Assembly: GCA_025765615.1 (NCBI GenBank)
Contig: JAIVFJ010000026.1
Coordinates: 310,001 to 374,000 of the forward strand
Direction: 5' to 3'
DNA from: Zopfochytrium polystomum
Lineage: Eukaryota; Chytridiomycota; Chytridiomycetes; Chytridiales; Chytridiaceae
DNA length: 64,000 nucleotides
Part shown: piece after piece, positions 22,772-34,263 of the stretch
Layout of the letters: every line of letters starts with the position of its first letter
How positions within the stretch are numbered: position 1 is the first letter of the stretch
Program-made: the position numbers and the translations under genes
Notes under the pieces: generated by a model
Told to the model about the DNA's origin: nothing
The model's input: the letters and a program-made list of their open reading frames with translations, nothing else
Database searches by the model: none

Positions 22772-25700
22772 TCATTCCAAGAGGAGAAGACGGCTGACCG
22801 CCGCCGAGGCCCGACGAATTTGCGCACTGACTGAATGGCCCATCTCCTTGCGACCAATTGAGCCAATGTCTTCTGAATTCACTCCTGTCGAAGAGATTTC
22901 GCTGCTCGATTCTTGTCTCGGCAGCAGGGCAGACATACTATCCTTCCTCGTCATTTTGCGAATAATATCATTCAGTCCACTTCGTTTGAATGCAGCTTTC
23001 ATCTAAAAAATGAATGTTAGAAACTAACTTCCAAAGCATACACAAAACTCGATAGATCTCCCGAGTCCTCACCCGTTCGCAATCCCAAATCAGCATCCAT
23101 ACAAGATGAAGAGTTGCATCTTGAAGGTCCTCCGTCTCTGTTGCGACCATAATTGTGCAAAGTCGAGGAATGAAATTTTCTAGGCAGTACATGAGCATTT
23201 TCCACATAAATTGTTGCCCGACCTTCCGAAAGGAAATACGACTTGCTTTCTTTTGCGGAGGCAACGTTTTTGAGAACTGAGAGAACTTGCAATTTTGCGG
23301 AAAGCGAGGAAATGGGCATCAAGTCGACAATAACAGCAAGCATTCCTGTTTTTGGAGTCAGACAAACAAATAAATGTGGTCATTCATATTCTTACCAGAC
23401 TTCTTTAAGACTGCAAGTTGGCCATCGGATTTGTTTGTGGCGTTTCGCAACAGGCAGAGAAGACCCTCCACTTTTGACGTGCTTCTGGCTTTATAAGCTT
23501 TTGGCAGCATGGACATTAAACTATCCATCAATCCGTCCTAAAAACAAAAGTTCAGTCGGCAGAAGGTCTTGGGTTTCCCAACGCACTTTCAATAGGTGTG
23601 CTCTTGCTTCTGGATAAAGCACGCAGATCTTTAACACCTCCATCGCAGCAACCTGGACGTCATCAAGCGTATTGGACCTGCACCACCGCTTCAGCACACG
23701 GCTGAGCAGTGAATGTTTTGCAGATCTGGGCACAGGTTCAAGCAGTTGTGTTGGTGGCATGCAGTTGGCGATTGCGTTTTGAAGGCAGTGCATGGCTTCT
23801 AGCATCACAATATCATCGAAATGCGCTGAGTCCAGAAGAGCTGAAATGACAATAAAAATGCCCGCAGACTGCCCTGCCAACTTTGCAACAGACCGTGATA
23901 ATGTTGAGTGAAATTGAAAGAAATAACAATCGAAGATTTTTTGTACCTTTGCACTAATAGAACCAGCAAAGAGATGTCGCAGAGTGCTGAAAATGAAGTT
24001 AAGTTCTCCTTGGACAAAGTGTGCTTCTTGCTTTGATCCAACCTAGTTTGGCTTTTAAGCAACTCAAACTAGTTATTGAAAGTCTCACCTGCGAGAGCAG
24101 TTCGTCAGCCCAGCCAACTAGTGCAGTTGGGATTCCACACTCAAGTGCAATCGTTTTCGCAAACTCACAGCGCCCAAGAAGGCATTGAAGTGAAAGCCTT
24201 AAGCTTTCAGCAAAGACAGGATCGTTTTTATCGAATGTGGGACCGCTGGCAAATGCAAGAAGCTCCTGTGTCAAGACTTCTCCAACAGTAACTGGTGCTG
24301 CTGTTGCCGTTCTTGGGAGTAAAAAATTATGTTGCAATAGCTCATCCATCGGAAGGCAAACCACTTCGCCAAAATGAAGAGATAAGAGCCTTGAAAGCAA
24401 GCAGCATGAAGCCTTTCCTGTCACAGTCGCTGCAATCACCGACATAATAACTGCGCCGCACGATCCAGGTGGATTTGAGCCTGAGTATGTGTAGGCTGAT
24501 TCATTCAAAAATTCAACAAGAATAGAATTTGTTCCTGGAGCTATCTTGTGCGGTTGCAGCATTTCCGGCAGCAAATCAGCAAGCAATAGCATTGTGAGCT
24601 GAATCCACTCGTTGTCTGCTAGAACTTCCTTGATATTGAATGGCCATAGTTTCAAACTTCGAAGTGCGCTTGCAAATAGTATCTGTATACGATTCAACAG
24701 CCTCGTCTCTTGGACAAAGTACTGCGCTGTTGATCTGCCTGTTTGTTGCACAGCAAGCCGACAGATGTGCAATATAACTGTCCGCATTCTCGAAAGAATT
24801 GGTTCATCACAATGATACTGCTGTCGGCAGCAGAAATGGCGAAGAAGCGGAGTTTGCTCCAAAGATGCAGCTCTTGCATGGACGCTGACAGCTGAAGCAT
24901 GCAGAGTGACTGTAAAGAACTCAATCAATACGCTCCAGGCTCCACCAGAAGGTCCGAGTAGAAGAGCATTGCTCAGAAAGGTTGGTGCAAGTAGTGTCAG
25001 ATTGAGAAGCAATTCAGAGAGTGCACATCTGTATGAGGAAGAGCCAAAGTCACTGTCCAGAATGCTGTGTAACCGCTCAAAAAATCCACAGTGGTCGAAA
25101 ATCCCTAAAAGTTCAGCAATCTTCTCCTCAGCATCAGCAGCCGTGGCAAGTTTTTCTCGTTGTTCTGATGGCATATGTCTCAATGAGCTAGAGCTCCAAG
25201 GTCGGCTGGAAGTGTGAATGGGATCATGATAGTTGTGGCTCCTTGGACTTGGCAAATCTGATGGAATAGAGGCAGAAAAAACTCCTGATGAGCTTGGAAC
25301 TTCCTGCTGCAAAAAGTCCAATCCTCCAGAAATTAGATCAGGGGCAGCTATTTTGTTGTCATGGCAGAATGTGATGAGAAAGTTGTTGATTATCAGAGCA
25401 GCCTCGCCACGAAGCTGTTCAGACCGCTCATGATCAAGCAAATAGGAGAAAGCCATGTCCAAGAATTGTGGAAATTTCACAACTAGGTGGTGATAGCTGT
25501 CTTTGATGAGAATCAAGTTGCCAAGAATACCCAGCCCGAATTTTTGAATCATACGTTCATCATCATTGAGAAGAAGTTGAAGCCAGTTGATATCATTCTC
25601 AAGAAGCCAATGGTCTCCCCACAGGAATGGAGCAAAGGAATCATTGGGAACAATAATACATCGAGATATGTTTCGAAGGGATAATGCAGCAAGCCTGTAT

Positions 25701-28700
25701 GTGCTTCGATCCTTGTACGTGAAAGAGTTTCCACCATCTGTGGTCATATTATTTTGCTGGTAGTAGCTGAGAATGGCCACCAACAGTCGAATCATATTGG
25801 TTCCAACTTTGCCAGAAACCAATGATACAAACTCTTCAACACAGCTGAACGTCACAAGGCATTCGAGACAGTCAAGTTTTTGCTTTTGAGAGGCAGACTT
25901 GGCCTTATCAAGGATAAACATCAACTTTGTTGCATTCACCAGTGCAGCTAATGTTACACTGAATGTACTAGAGTCCTGTCTGAGCAACTTCAAGTGTGCA
26001 CCAGTGAATGCTTTGATAAAAGAGATGATGTTTTCACAGAGTTGGATCTCAGGCAGAGTTGCTTCCTGACCAGTTTGGGCAATGCTATCAAGCAATGGAG
26101 CTAAAACATTGCAAAAGGTGGCTTGAAAGGTTTGCTGAGTGAAAAAACACTCCTGCTGAGGTTGAGCTCGTGTAGTAAATTGAAGTACTTTACTGAGTAG
26201 CAGTTGGTCCTTGCTATTAGCAGGACCCACCATTAGGAATCTGGAAGAACCATAAATAATTTAATGCCAGGCAAAGGTCTTACCGTCCCAGTATTCCTCC
26301 ATTTTCCACATTGAACAAGCTGCCAAAATTGTCTGGACCGACAGCGATACTGTCAAGCTCATTAAGGGCATAGGAAAACTCCTCATGAGATTGAGCGGAG
26401 CGTAATTTGTCAATCACAAGATGTTCAGTTGCAGCAATTCCGGCAACAGTATTTTCACTCCCAACAGTTGCTTGAGTTAAAAAGGCTGCGCAGTTTGTGC
26501 CTGTTTGTAAGACATTTTGGTCATCTTTTGCCCTCACCTTCCATTGCAAGGTCAACAATGTCAATAACATTGATTGTGAAAACATTGGAGCTAATAGTTT
26601 CATCTGGCAGCACATCAACAGGACATAACATCATGTAGTTGTCAAGGAAGGCTCTTGGCACTATTACAGGAGAGGTTGCAGTCTGAATGATCAGCTCTGC
26701 AACCTTCACTTCACCCAACTGTGGCATGGATATATAATGGCAGAACAAGAGCGAGAACAGAAGCTTTCCATATTCCCTTCGCACACGATGATGTGGATGA
26801 AGAAGCCCTTTCCAAATATTAGAAAGTATTCCACAATATACTCATAACTTACAAGACTCTTGAATGATTGCACTGCTTAATAGTCTTATTTCACCTGCCT
26901 TAACCAGAAAATCTGCCATGAAGAACAGGAAATTTCGACAGAGGATGAATAGGGATGCAGATGCAGATTCAGGAATACAACTGGCTTGTGCTGATGTCCC
27001 AAGGAACTGAAGTATGTGCACTGGAAGCTGATTTTGAACAGCCTGATCAATTAAAGTCGAATCTCAATCAAGAGTAAGATGAGATTCTTGAATCTGGGTA
27101 TAGTGCACTTACAATGCATTTGGGAGGTCATCCCTGTTAAAGTTCCCTCCAATTCTGGGGACCATACTGTTTCTCCTTTCAAAAATGAAATCAAATCATT
27201 CATTTCATGTGGACCAATCTGCACAGCCAGTTAGTGGAGCACAAGGGCAAGAAGGACAAGAATACATTGTCTCTCCACTCTGATGTCCCTATGAAGTCCT
27301 CACTTGAGCTTGTAACATGATTAAAAACCATGCAGTGAGCAAGTTTCTCCACATCTGACATGTATCCTGCTTTTGAAAGCTCCTCTGCGCTCAGTTGACG
27401 AACTCTTCAGGGTGTAAGCATGTGTTAAGGATTAGAGAGAGTATCCAAGGTGCCAACCTCAAGTCTTTGTGAAACAACCCACGTGACCACAAAATCTTGA
27501 CATCATGAGCTGTGAATACTTCCTTGCAAAGTGCAAAACAATTTTGCACCAACTGAAGCGACAATCTATCCGCATAGGATAGCAACCATGGCATTAAACG
27601 TGATGAAAGATTGACATTCCCTGAAGCAACAGCAGATTCCACAACGCTGGCAAGCGGAGTGGCACTAGGGTCTCCTTCAAACTAAATAAATCAGTGTTTA
27701 GCGAAACTTATCTCTGATAGAAGAACCAACCTGCACACCACAGTCTGATAGAGAAGCTGACACCAGCGCACTGAGGAAAAAATCAAACTGAAAGGCGGCC
27801 TGTGTCCAAGTGGGCTGAGAGAAAACTCCTTTGACAACTGACGATTGAACCTCTGCAGAGGAAGCTGTCAACAGAAGGTTGCAGAGGTATGCTCCGTGAG
27901 GATCAGATGATTCAAGGAGCCTCCCTATGAAACGTTTGGACTGTTATTCCATGAAGAAGAGGTAAGGTCCACAGGAACAGAGTATATGCGTCTGAATTCC
28001 TTGCTTAATTCTTGGACAAGATTTTGTAGGTAGTTCAGTGAGACATCACAACGAATCCCTTCTTCCAAGCTGAGGTGACTTAAGAAGTCCTGTGAGTTTG
28101 TTGAGTCAGAGTGAGCCATAGCCAATTTTGTTCTTAAGGGCAACTCAACCTTGAGAAGTTGTGAGCGCTGCAGAAATATCTGGGCACCAATGTCAATGCA
28201 AAGATAGCCAAAAAGTTTTTCCTCAATCTTGTCTGGGTGGGGCTGCTGCAAGCAGAGGTGAAAGTCTGACACTATTTCTTCATCCACAGGACTCAAATGC
28301 ACATATTCAAACGTCTGAACTATTTGAGTGGGTGTGGGAAACATTTCCTCGCAGAAAGGATGAATAAGTCTTCTTGATAAGACTACATTCGCTCGGGAAA
28401 AGTCTTGTGGTGTTTGGACAGAGGAGCTTGAGCTGGTTGCAATGGCAGCAACTGCATGTCTCTCAGGAAAATGCAGGGATCTTGTTTCAGGATCTTTTCC
28501 GGGAGCAGTCATGTTCTGCTGCAAACGAAAAGCCTCCTTATAGATAGGTTGAACATTTTTCATGCCCTGTCCATCGAGTGTTTCAGCAAGTTTCTGCAAT
28601 CTAGTATGACTGGCTGATGAAAAGGTCGCAGCTGATGATGTCACTATTTGCTTAATAATTGCTGATGCTCCAGGCATGCTGGAAAGACGCTTTGCACAGC

Positions 28701-29075
28701 CTGGCTCCTCATAGAGATTGGCAATTAGCTCTCCAATCGTTTGCAAGGAATTTCCGAAGCCACCAGAGTCTGTCTCCACACCAGTTGAGTCTAGTAGCCA
28801 TGAAGCAACTGCAAACAGTTTCGGCAGAAAATAAAGGTCATACACAAGGGACCCTGGCATATATTGAATTAGATTGATTGAAGTCCATGTTATCAATGCT
28901 TCTGGGTTCTTGCATCACTACTTGCCTGGATCGATAATTTTTGCAGCAACTTTAAATGCAATAGAGTCCAGGGCTCGAAGGCGTACCTCAGCAAGTGGAT
29001 GATCTGCAGTTTGTCAAACAACTGGAGAACAGCCAAAAGATCTTTACCGAGCTTGTTCGCCAAAGCATCAGCCAT
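22772..29075 (-). CDS. RTTN: Rotatin-like centriole/basal-body protein (armadillo-like repeats)
   Basis: Homologue of rotatin/Ana3, needed for centriole assembly and length. The start at 29075 plus a 44-nt intron (29004-29047) gives MADALANKLDHPLAEVRLRALDS, matching the rotatin N-terminal motif (KL-x-HPLAEVR-x-RAL). The rest is a chain of helical armadillo/HEAT-like units in many exons: about 27989-28896, 27722-27923, 27447-27681, 27200-27396, 26900-27060, 26542-26820, 26285-26500, 24092-26244, 23949-24045, 23588-23884, 23346-23540 and 22772-23002. Most junctions are GT-AG and join in frame. Two do not: in-frame stops at about 28910 need either a 24-nt GC-AG or a 42-nt GT-AG intron, and a one-base frame change occurs near 23220 with no splice signals. 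Total is roughly 1,800 residues, somewhat short of the animal protein. Gene identity rests mainly on the N-terminus and repeat architecture. Confidence 0.72.
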
Positions 29076-30203
29076 TTTTCTCTAAACAGCTGGCCTTTTC
29101 TGTTTCCTCCACCATCCGAGTTAATTACGCAAAACCTAGGTTGTCGTCCATACTATTGGGCCTGCGGTGCAAGAAACTTTCTTCGAAAAGCCGTACTGAC
29201 GTAATATCTGAGCAACATTATAAGTAGGTTCAACAATTTTAAATAACTGCCTCATACTAAGTACTAATAACCGCAATATTCTGTGCCTGGAAGGATGGGC
29301 TGGTGGTGGTGGTTTTCCCCCTCCGGCTGGCCTGGCTTGACGAAGGTGCCACGCACACAACACTGATGCACGAGCTAACCTGACCGAAGCAGCGGTATGT
29401 CAGTCAGTGCAAATCTAACAGCGCTGATAAATGTGAATTCGACGAAGGTTGATGAGGTAGCAAAGACTTAAAGGAGCTGCGCAGCATTCTGACTTTTCCC
29501 GGCTTCAATCACGCTCGCTTAATTCGAATAGCCGGCGTGTCACCATTTACCCGACCCAGTTATCGCAAAGCGATCGCTTTCATTCTGTTTCCGTTGCTCG
29601 GGAAGAGCTGCAGTCATTCAGAACGCGACGAAAGCAGATCTCAGCATCAATCCGAAATGATATTCACGAGACATTTGTCCCGTTGCTGTGTGTTCGGGGT
29701 GCCGCGTTGGATCGGTGAATAAAGATCGCCCACGGTGACCTTCACAAAGAATTGTGCGCTCGCTCCAGAAGTCTTTAGCCGCTAGATGCTGATGCTGCTG
29801 CGGCTGCTGAGGGAGTCGATAACGAAGCGGGCGAAGCGAGGCGGTGAGGAGGCACAACCTACCCTTTGCCCAGAATGACCACCACTTTGAAAAATTCTGG
29901 GGCACAGCAACCTTTGGAGCTTCGCTCCGCTCTTGTTGTTCTCACTGTCCCACACATCGAATCCGCGCTGTTTCGAGCCTGAAGAGCGAGCTGTCGCGAG
30001 AACAGCTTCTCCAAGGTTGAGGAGTTTGTGTGGGCGGGGGGAAATTCAGCGAGGAAGCAGGGTCTTTGGGTGAGGTGGTTGATGCCCCCTTCATTGTTTC
30101 CAAAAATACCGTGGTGTCTTTCTGTCTCTCACCAAATCCTGCGGCGCACAGCCCCCCAAAAAAAGGAAAAACTTTCTTGCTCGTCGCACATCTCCTCTCC
30201 ACA
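29076..30203. other. Divergent promoter region, no gene seen
   Basis: 1.1 kb between rotatin (minus) and the kelch-like gene (plus), expected to carry both promoters. Short ORFs on both strands are mutual shadows. No tRNA or repeat is apparent. Confidence 0.6.
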
Positions 30204-31788
30204 ATGAGGCCCTTCTGTTCGTCTGCGGCCGCTGCTGTCGCTACGGTCGCTACTGCCGCCGTTGCTATGATTGCTACATCCAGAACTGCGAGCGCTGCTA
30301 CTGCGAACGGATGCGCCATGTTTGGTTGGTGGATCAAATCTAGTCAAGCACCGTGCCGGAGCCCTTCTAACTCTGCCTCCTTTCCGTGGTGCCCTCAGAC
30401 AACTCGAACAACCTCTACGTCTTTTCTGCCACCTTTGGAGACTACTCGCTCGGACCAGTTGGATCCTTCACGAAAGCCACGAACGCAATTACCAGCCTGC
30501 CTGGTCGACCGCCGTTCTCGACGGACAACTTGATCTGCATCTACGGATCGTCGCAAAATTCAATCTACTTTTTGAATGCGGACCCAGGTGTGCGCCTTTC
30601 AGATGCCATCCCTGTCTTGCTTGTCACTAATGGCCCTCCAGCAAACCCAATACTCTTCATGAGTACAACCCGGCAAAGAATGCATGGCGGGCGGTTGCGT
30701 TGGCTGGATCGGGCCCTGCGACTCTGGCGAATGCGAGGGCGTACATGGACACCGACACAGTCGTCATTTACGTTTACGCCGAGGGCCACGTTCGTACTCC
30801 TCCAACGACGGACAACCAGGAACTAATCCATGTACTTTCACCGATATGTAGATGTGGCGCCTTGGCTCTGCCCCTGGCGGTCCCGATGGCAACCTGGCGG
30901 ACAACTCTGCGAGCCTCAACTGGGTGGCCGCTGAAAACAACAAAGCTCCGTTCGACACCACCCAGTACACGAAGCCGACCTTCGGTCAGGCCGCCTACAA
31001 TATGTACTTTTTCGGAGTTCCTGGCCTTCAGTCGGGAAACATTATGTGAGCGCTTATTTCCAGACAGCAGTGTAAAAGCAAACTTGCTCACGTTTTGCCT
31101 TCTAGTGGATACCGCATTCACTACAACGAATGGGGCGTTGGACCTCAAAGCGTCCAGGGAACATTCCCCAACCAGCATGGTCAGGTCGCTCAGTTCCTTG
31201 TTCGTGTTCCTGGCCAGGAGCACGATGCTGAGCCCCCTTACCTTGCGTACATTCCTGACGACTACTCTGGTCTCTGGATCATCGACGGATACGTATGTGT
31301 CCGTCTTTTCTGTGATTTTACCCACTGCGATCTTAACTTGGTGCTGACCTTGGTATAATCCCATTGAAGAACAACGTCACCTTCACCGGCCCAACCCCCC
31401 CCTTCGTCCAGCACCTCTGGCCTAACCCGCTACACTGCGAACCCAACAATATCTCGTCCAGTTCACCGCAGACACTGGCGTCATGCGCTACCTCGACGCA
31501 TCGAGCATCATTTCAGGCAGCGGCGCCGGAAGCAGCTCTTGGATTGACGTGCCGATTCTGTCTGGCGCGAGCACCATCCCCCCGCAGACGTCCACGCCGA
31601 CGGGGACGGGCTCTGGCTCGGCTGGGAGCAGCGGCGGCACCACCAGCCGCGGCAGCGCGACCGTTTCGACGTCGACCGCGGGAGCTTCGTCGTCGTCGAA
31701 GAGTGGGGCTGTTGCTAACAACGGGTTTGCTTCTTGGAGCTTGGCAGCTGGGATCGCTTCGATCTTTGCCTTGGCTCTGCTGCTTTAA
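30204..31788 (+). CDS. Secreted kelch-like protein with GPI-anchor signal
   Basis: The ATG at 30204 begins an Ala-rich signal peptide (MRPFCSSAAAAVATVATAAV). After a first intron ending at about 30399, the mature part starts DNSNNLYVFSATFGDYSLG. A unit LHEYNPAKNAWRAVALAG resembles a kelch blade (Y-x-P-x-x-x-x-W), and MWRLGSAPGG and YIPDDYSGLWIIDGY fit further blades. The C-terminus is a Ser/Thr/Gly-rich stalk ending in a hydrophobic segment (NGFASWSLAAGIASIFALALLL) directly before the stop, the layout of a GPI-attachment signal. Five or more introns are present; the donors at about 30590 and 30790 and the acceptor at about 31477 were chosen to keep frame and are uncertain. A cell-surface or wall protein is likely; substrate and exact family are unknown. 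Confidence 0.65.
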
Positions 31789-32042
31789 AGACTGGGCGGG
31801 GAAGATCCCATTTTTTTTAAACGCGTCTGTCGTCTTATGTGGCGTTGTCCTTGAATAGAATATGATTGCTTACGACTACCGCAGAGGGTAACACCCTAAG
31901 TTTGTCGACACTTTCGGGAACCTAAAACGGCGTTCAACACCGAAGAGAGCTAGTGCTGTGTTCAGTGGACGCCGCACCGGGCGTAAACGAAGAGAAGCCC
32001 ATTGCAGTAATTCAATATTACAAATCCCCTCATCCCACCAAA
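31789..32042. other. Intergenic spacer between convergent genes
   Basis: Short spacer that should contain the 3' ends of the kelch-like gene (plus) and uS4m (minus). Nothing else seen. Confidence 0.7.
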
Positions 32043-33423
32043 CTATACCGCAGCAGCAGAGCGCTCAGCCTTCCCCGCGCGCACCTCCGCCAGCACGGCA
32101 TTCCTGGCCTCCATGTCCCTCTCCTGCATCCGCTTCACCAGCCTCTCAAACCGCGGCTTAAGCTTCACCGCAAGCTCCGTTGACAACAAGCGGGTAATTG
32201 ACCTTGTCGACGCCGGCGCGCTTCCCCGCTGCGCCGGCGGATCGACGAGTACCACTCGTACGCCAGCGCGTGCATCTCGGGCGGGTGCGGCGACGGGATC
32301 TCGACGCGGTCCGGCTGCGGCAGCGGCGGCCGCAGGAACACGAACGACGTCGTCGGGTAAGATACTTCGAGGTAGGCCGGCGTGAACATGAAGGGGGACA
32401 TCCACGGTACGGGGCGGAAGGGCAGGCCCTGACGCTTTTTCGCGGGAAGAGGAGGAGTGCCGGGGGCGGCGGCGGCGGCGGCGGCTTCTCCGGCGGCCGG
32501 GGCGGCGCCCGACGAGTCGGCTGAGGTGGAGGCGGCAGGCGCTGGCGTTTCCAATGTCGCTCCCTCTCCATCGGTTGTTGTTCCTGCCGCGGTCGTCTCC
32601 GCGGGAGAAGTTTCCTTGGCCGCGCTCTCCGACGCAGCAACTTTTTCTGCATTCTGCTGATCTTCCTTGGCGCCAACCTCCTCAGTAGCGCCCTCCTCGG
32701 CAGAACCTTCTTCTGCATTTTCGGCTGGACGGGGCTGATGGAGCATCGGAATGACGCGGGGATCAATGGTGACCATGTCGCCCGGCAGCAGGCGGCGTGG
32801 CGGGTACTTGCACTGCGGGAAAAGATACGGCAACGAACCGCGAAACACGATCGTGTGCCAGAGGTTTCAGTTCAAGTTTCCCCGCCTCAAAAATAAAAAA
32901 ACCACTTTTTTTCGCTGCAAAGCATACCTTCACGCCGTTCACCTTGACCTTTCCGTCCGTCACAAACATCTTCGCCATCGGCAGCGAGCTCGCAAAGTGC
33001 GCGCGAAACAACGCGACATCCAGTCGCCGCTCGACCTCGCCGAACGCAAGGGCCTGCACGGGCGGCAGCCGCTCCCGCTCGCTGGCCGTCAGGTGCCGCA
33101 TCGGCAGTTTGTTGTTCCAGTGCCGGTTAAGGAGCTGCTTCTCGGAAATATCTGGGCCGTGGTACGCACGCAGCTCGCGCTTCGCCGTCCACTTTTGCTG
33201 GAAGACGGTGCGCCGAGTGTTGTCCTCGGGCTTTTCCCGGATCGCGAGGTTGTAGACGTTCAGCTTGTCCCAGGACATACGAATCAGGCCCCGGTATGGG
33301 CAGAAAGGATCTTTGGTCTAATCGTCGGGACGGTAGGGCGATCAGAGGTACAGTCACGATCGTTTGAGTCGGGAAGCTAACCTTCCATCTGCCCGCGAAC
33401 GAAACTGCTCGTCGCGCTGACAT
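32043..33423 (-). CDS. NAM9: Mitochondrial small-subunit ribosomal protein uS4m (Nam9 family)
   Basis: Component of the mitochondrial ribosome small subunit. Exon 1 (33382-33423) encodes MSARRAVSFAGRWK; exon 2 (32928-33317) and exon 3 (from 32812) follow across introns 33318-33381 and 32813-32926. The S4 RNA-binding domain is clear: ERRLDVALFRAHFASSLP, then VTDGKVKVNGVK joined to CKYPPRRLLPGDMV. A run of about 80 residues rich in Ala, Glu, Thr and Pro follows, and then the conserved Nam9 tail (LPFRPVPWMSPFMFTPAYLE, and PPEMHALAYEWY). The frame used by this tail stops at 32165. The next frame (to 32043) carries a convincing charged helix (KPRFERLVKRMQERDMEARN), so a short intron or frameshift near 32.25 kb probably joins them. 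The larger extent is given here. Confidence 0.85.
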
Positions 33424-33499
33424 GGCTTGCGATAAAAAACCAAAAGAACAAAACAAAATAGTTGAAGGAGGAGGATGATCACACAAACAGTTCCGCTGT

Positions 33500-33985
33500 G
33501 CTTTGGCACCTCGAATCGACACTCCCTCGCATCAGGATAGCTGTGGACACCAGGCAAGCTGCCCGCAGTCTCGAAAGCGACGTCAAATTTCGAATTTCAC
33601 AATAATGTCCCCAATTTTGACGACTGCGAGTTGGATTGGTGCAGTCAATGAACGCATTTCCAGAGGGGATGACTCAAGCGGCCAGTTCGCTAATGAATCG
33701 CGCGTTTCTGCGAACACTGAAATGGGCACCGTCGGGCGCACTGCGTCCTAGATTTGCATATAATTTGCCAGAAACGGTCAACAGCACATGATGATGACTT
33801 ACTGTAATGGGACCGGTCCGAGAACCTGAGACCCGCGCTTCAATTCCACCTAATCCTTGAAAGGTATCAACGACGCATCCAACGCGCACCGTCCGCTTGG
33901 TAATCTTTTCCCACACAGCAAACTTTCTTCCTTGGCCGCGCATTGTCACCTGCTGGTTTTGATCCAAAAGCGCTTTGCGCTGGGT
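33500..33985 (-). pseudogene. Decayed GH55 glucanase fragment
   Basis: On the minus strand this stretch aligns by eye with the middle and C-terminal part of the intact GH55 gene at 35.97-37.81 kb. LLDQNQQVTMRGQGRKF corresponds to LLAGNQLVTMWGQGRKY; NARFISELAA and SGNAFIDCTNPT correspond to NARIVGELWP and SGNAFKDYANPT. At DNA level the strings TGCATCAGGATAGCT and CAGGCAAGCTGCCC are near identical. The segment between the two blocks (about 50 codons in the intact gene) is missing, and stops and frame changes follow. No N-terminal half is present. It lies between uS4m and Mdm10, about 2 kb from the intact copies, in the same orientation as the nearer one. Confidence 0.85.
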
Positions 33986-34263
33986 GGCCACGTTTGTCAC
34001 ACCTGTCGATCGAAAGGAAAGAAAATAAAAAATAAAAAATTGTCAAGTGTGCGAGCGTTTCCGAAAAGATCCAGACGCGACGACACACACGAGCGATCCG
34101 CGATCCGCTTGCAGAGACCCGCGATCCGCGCAATATCACGCTCAGGGTTGGATCTGCGCCATCATCGCCTCGCACATCACCGTCCAGTTGCTTGCCCATT
34201 CCATCGTGCATCTCGCTCGGGCCTTCGGTTTGTTGTGTCTTCGGCAATCACGAACGGCGCAAC

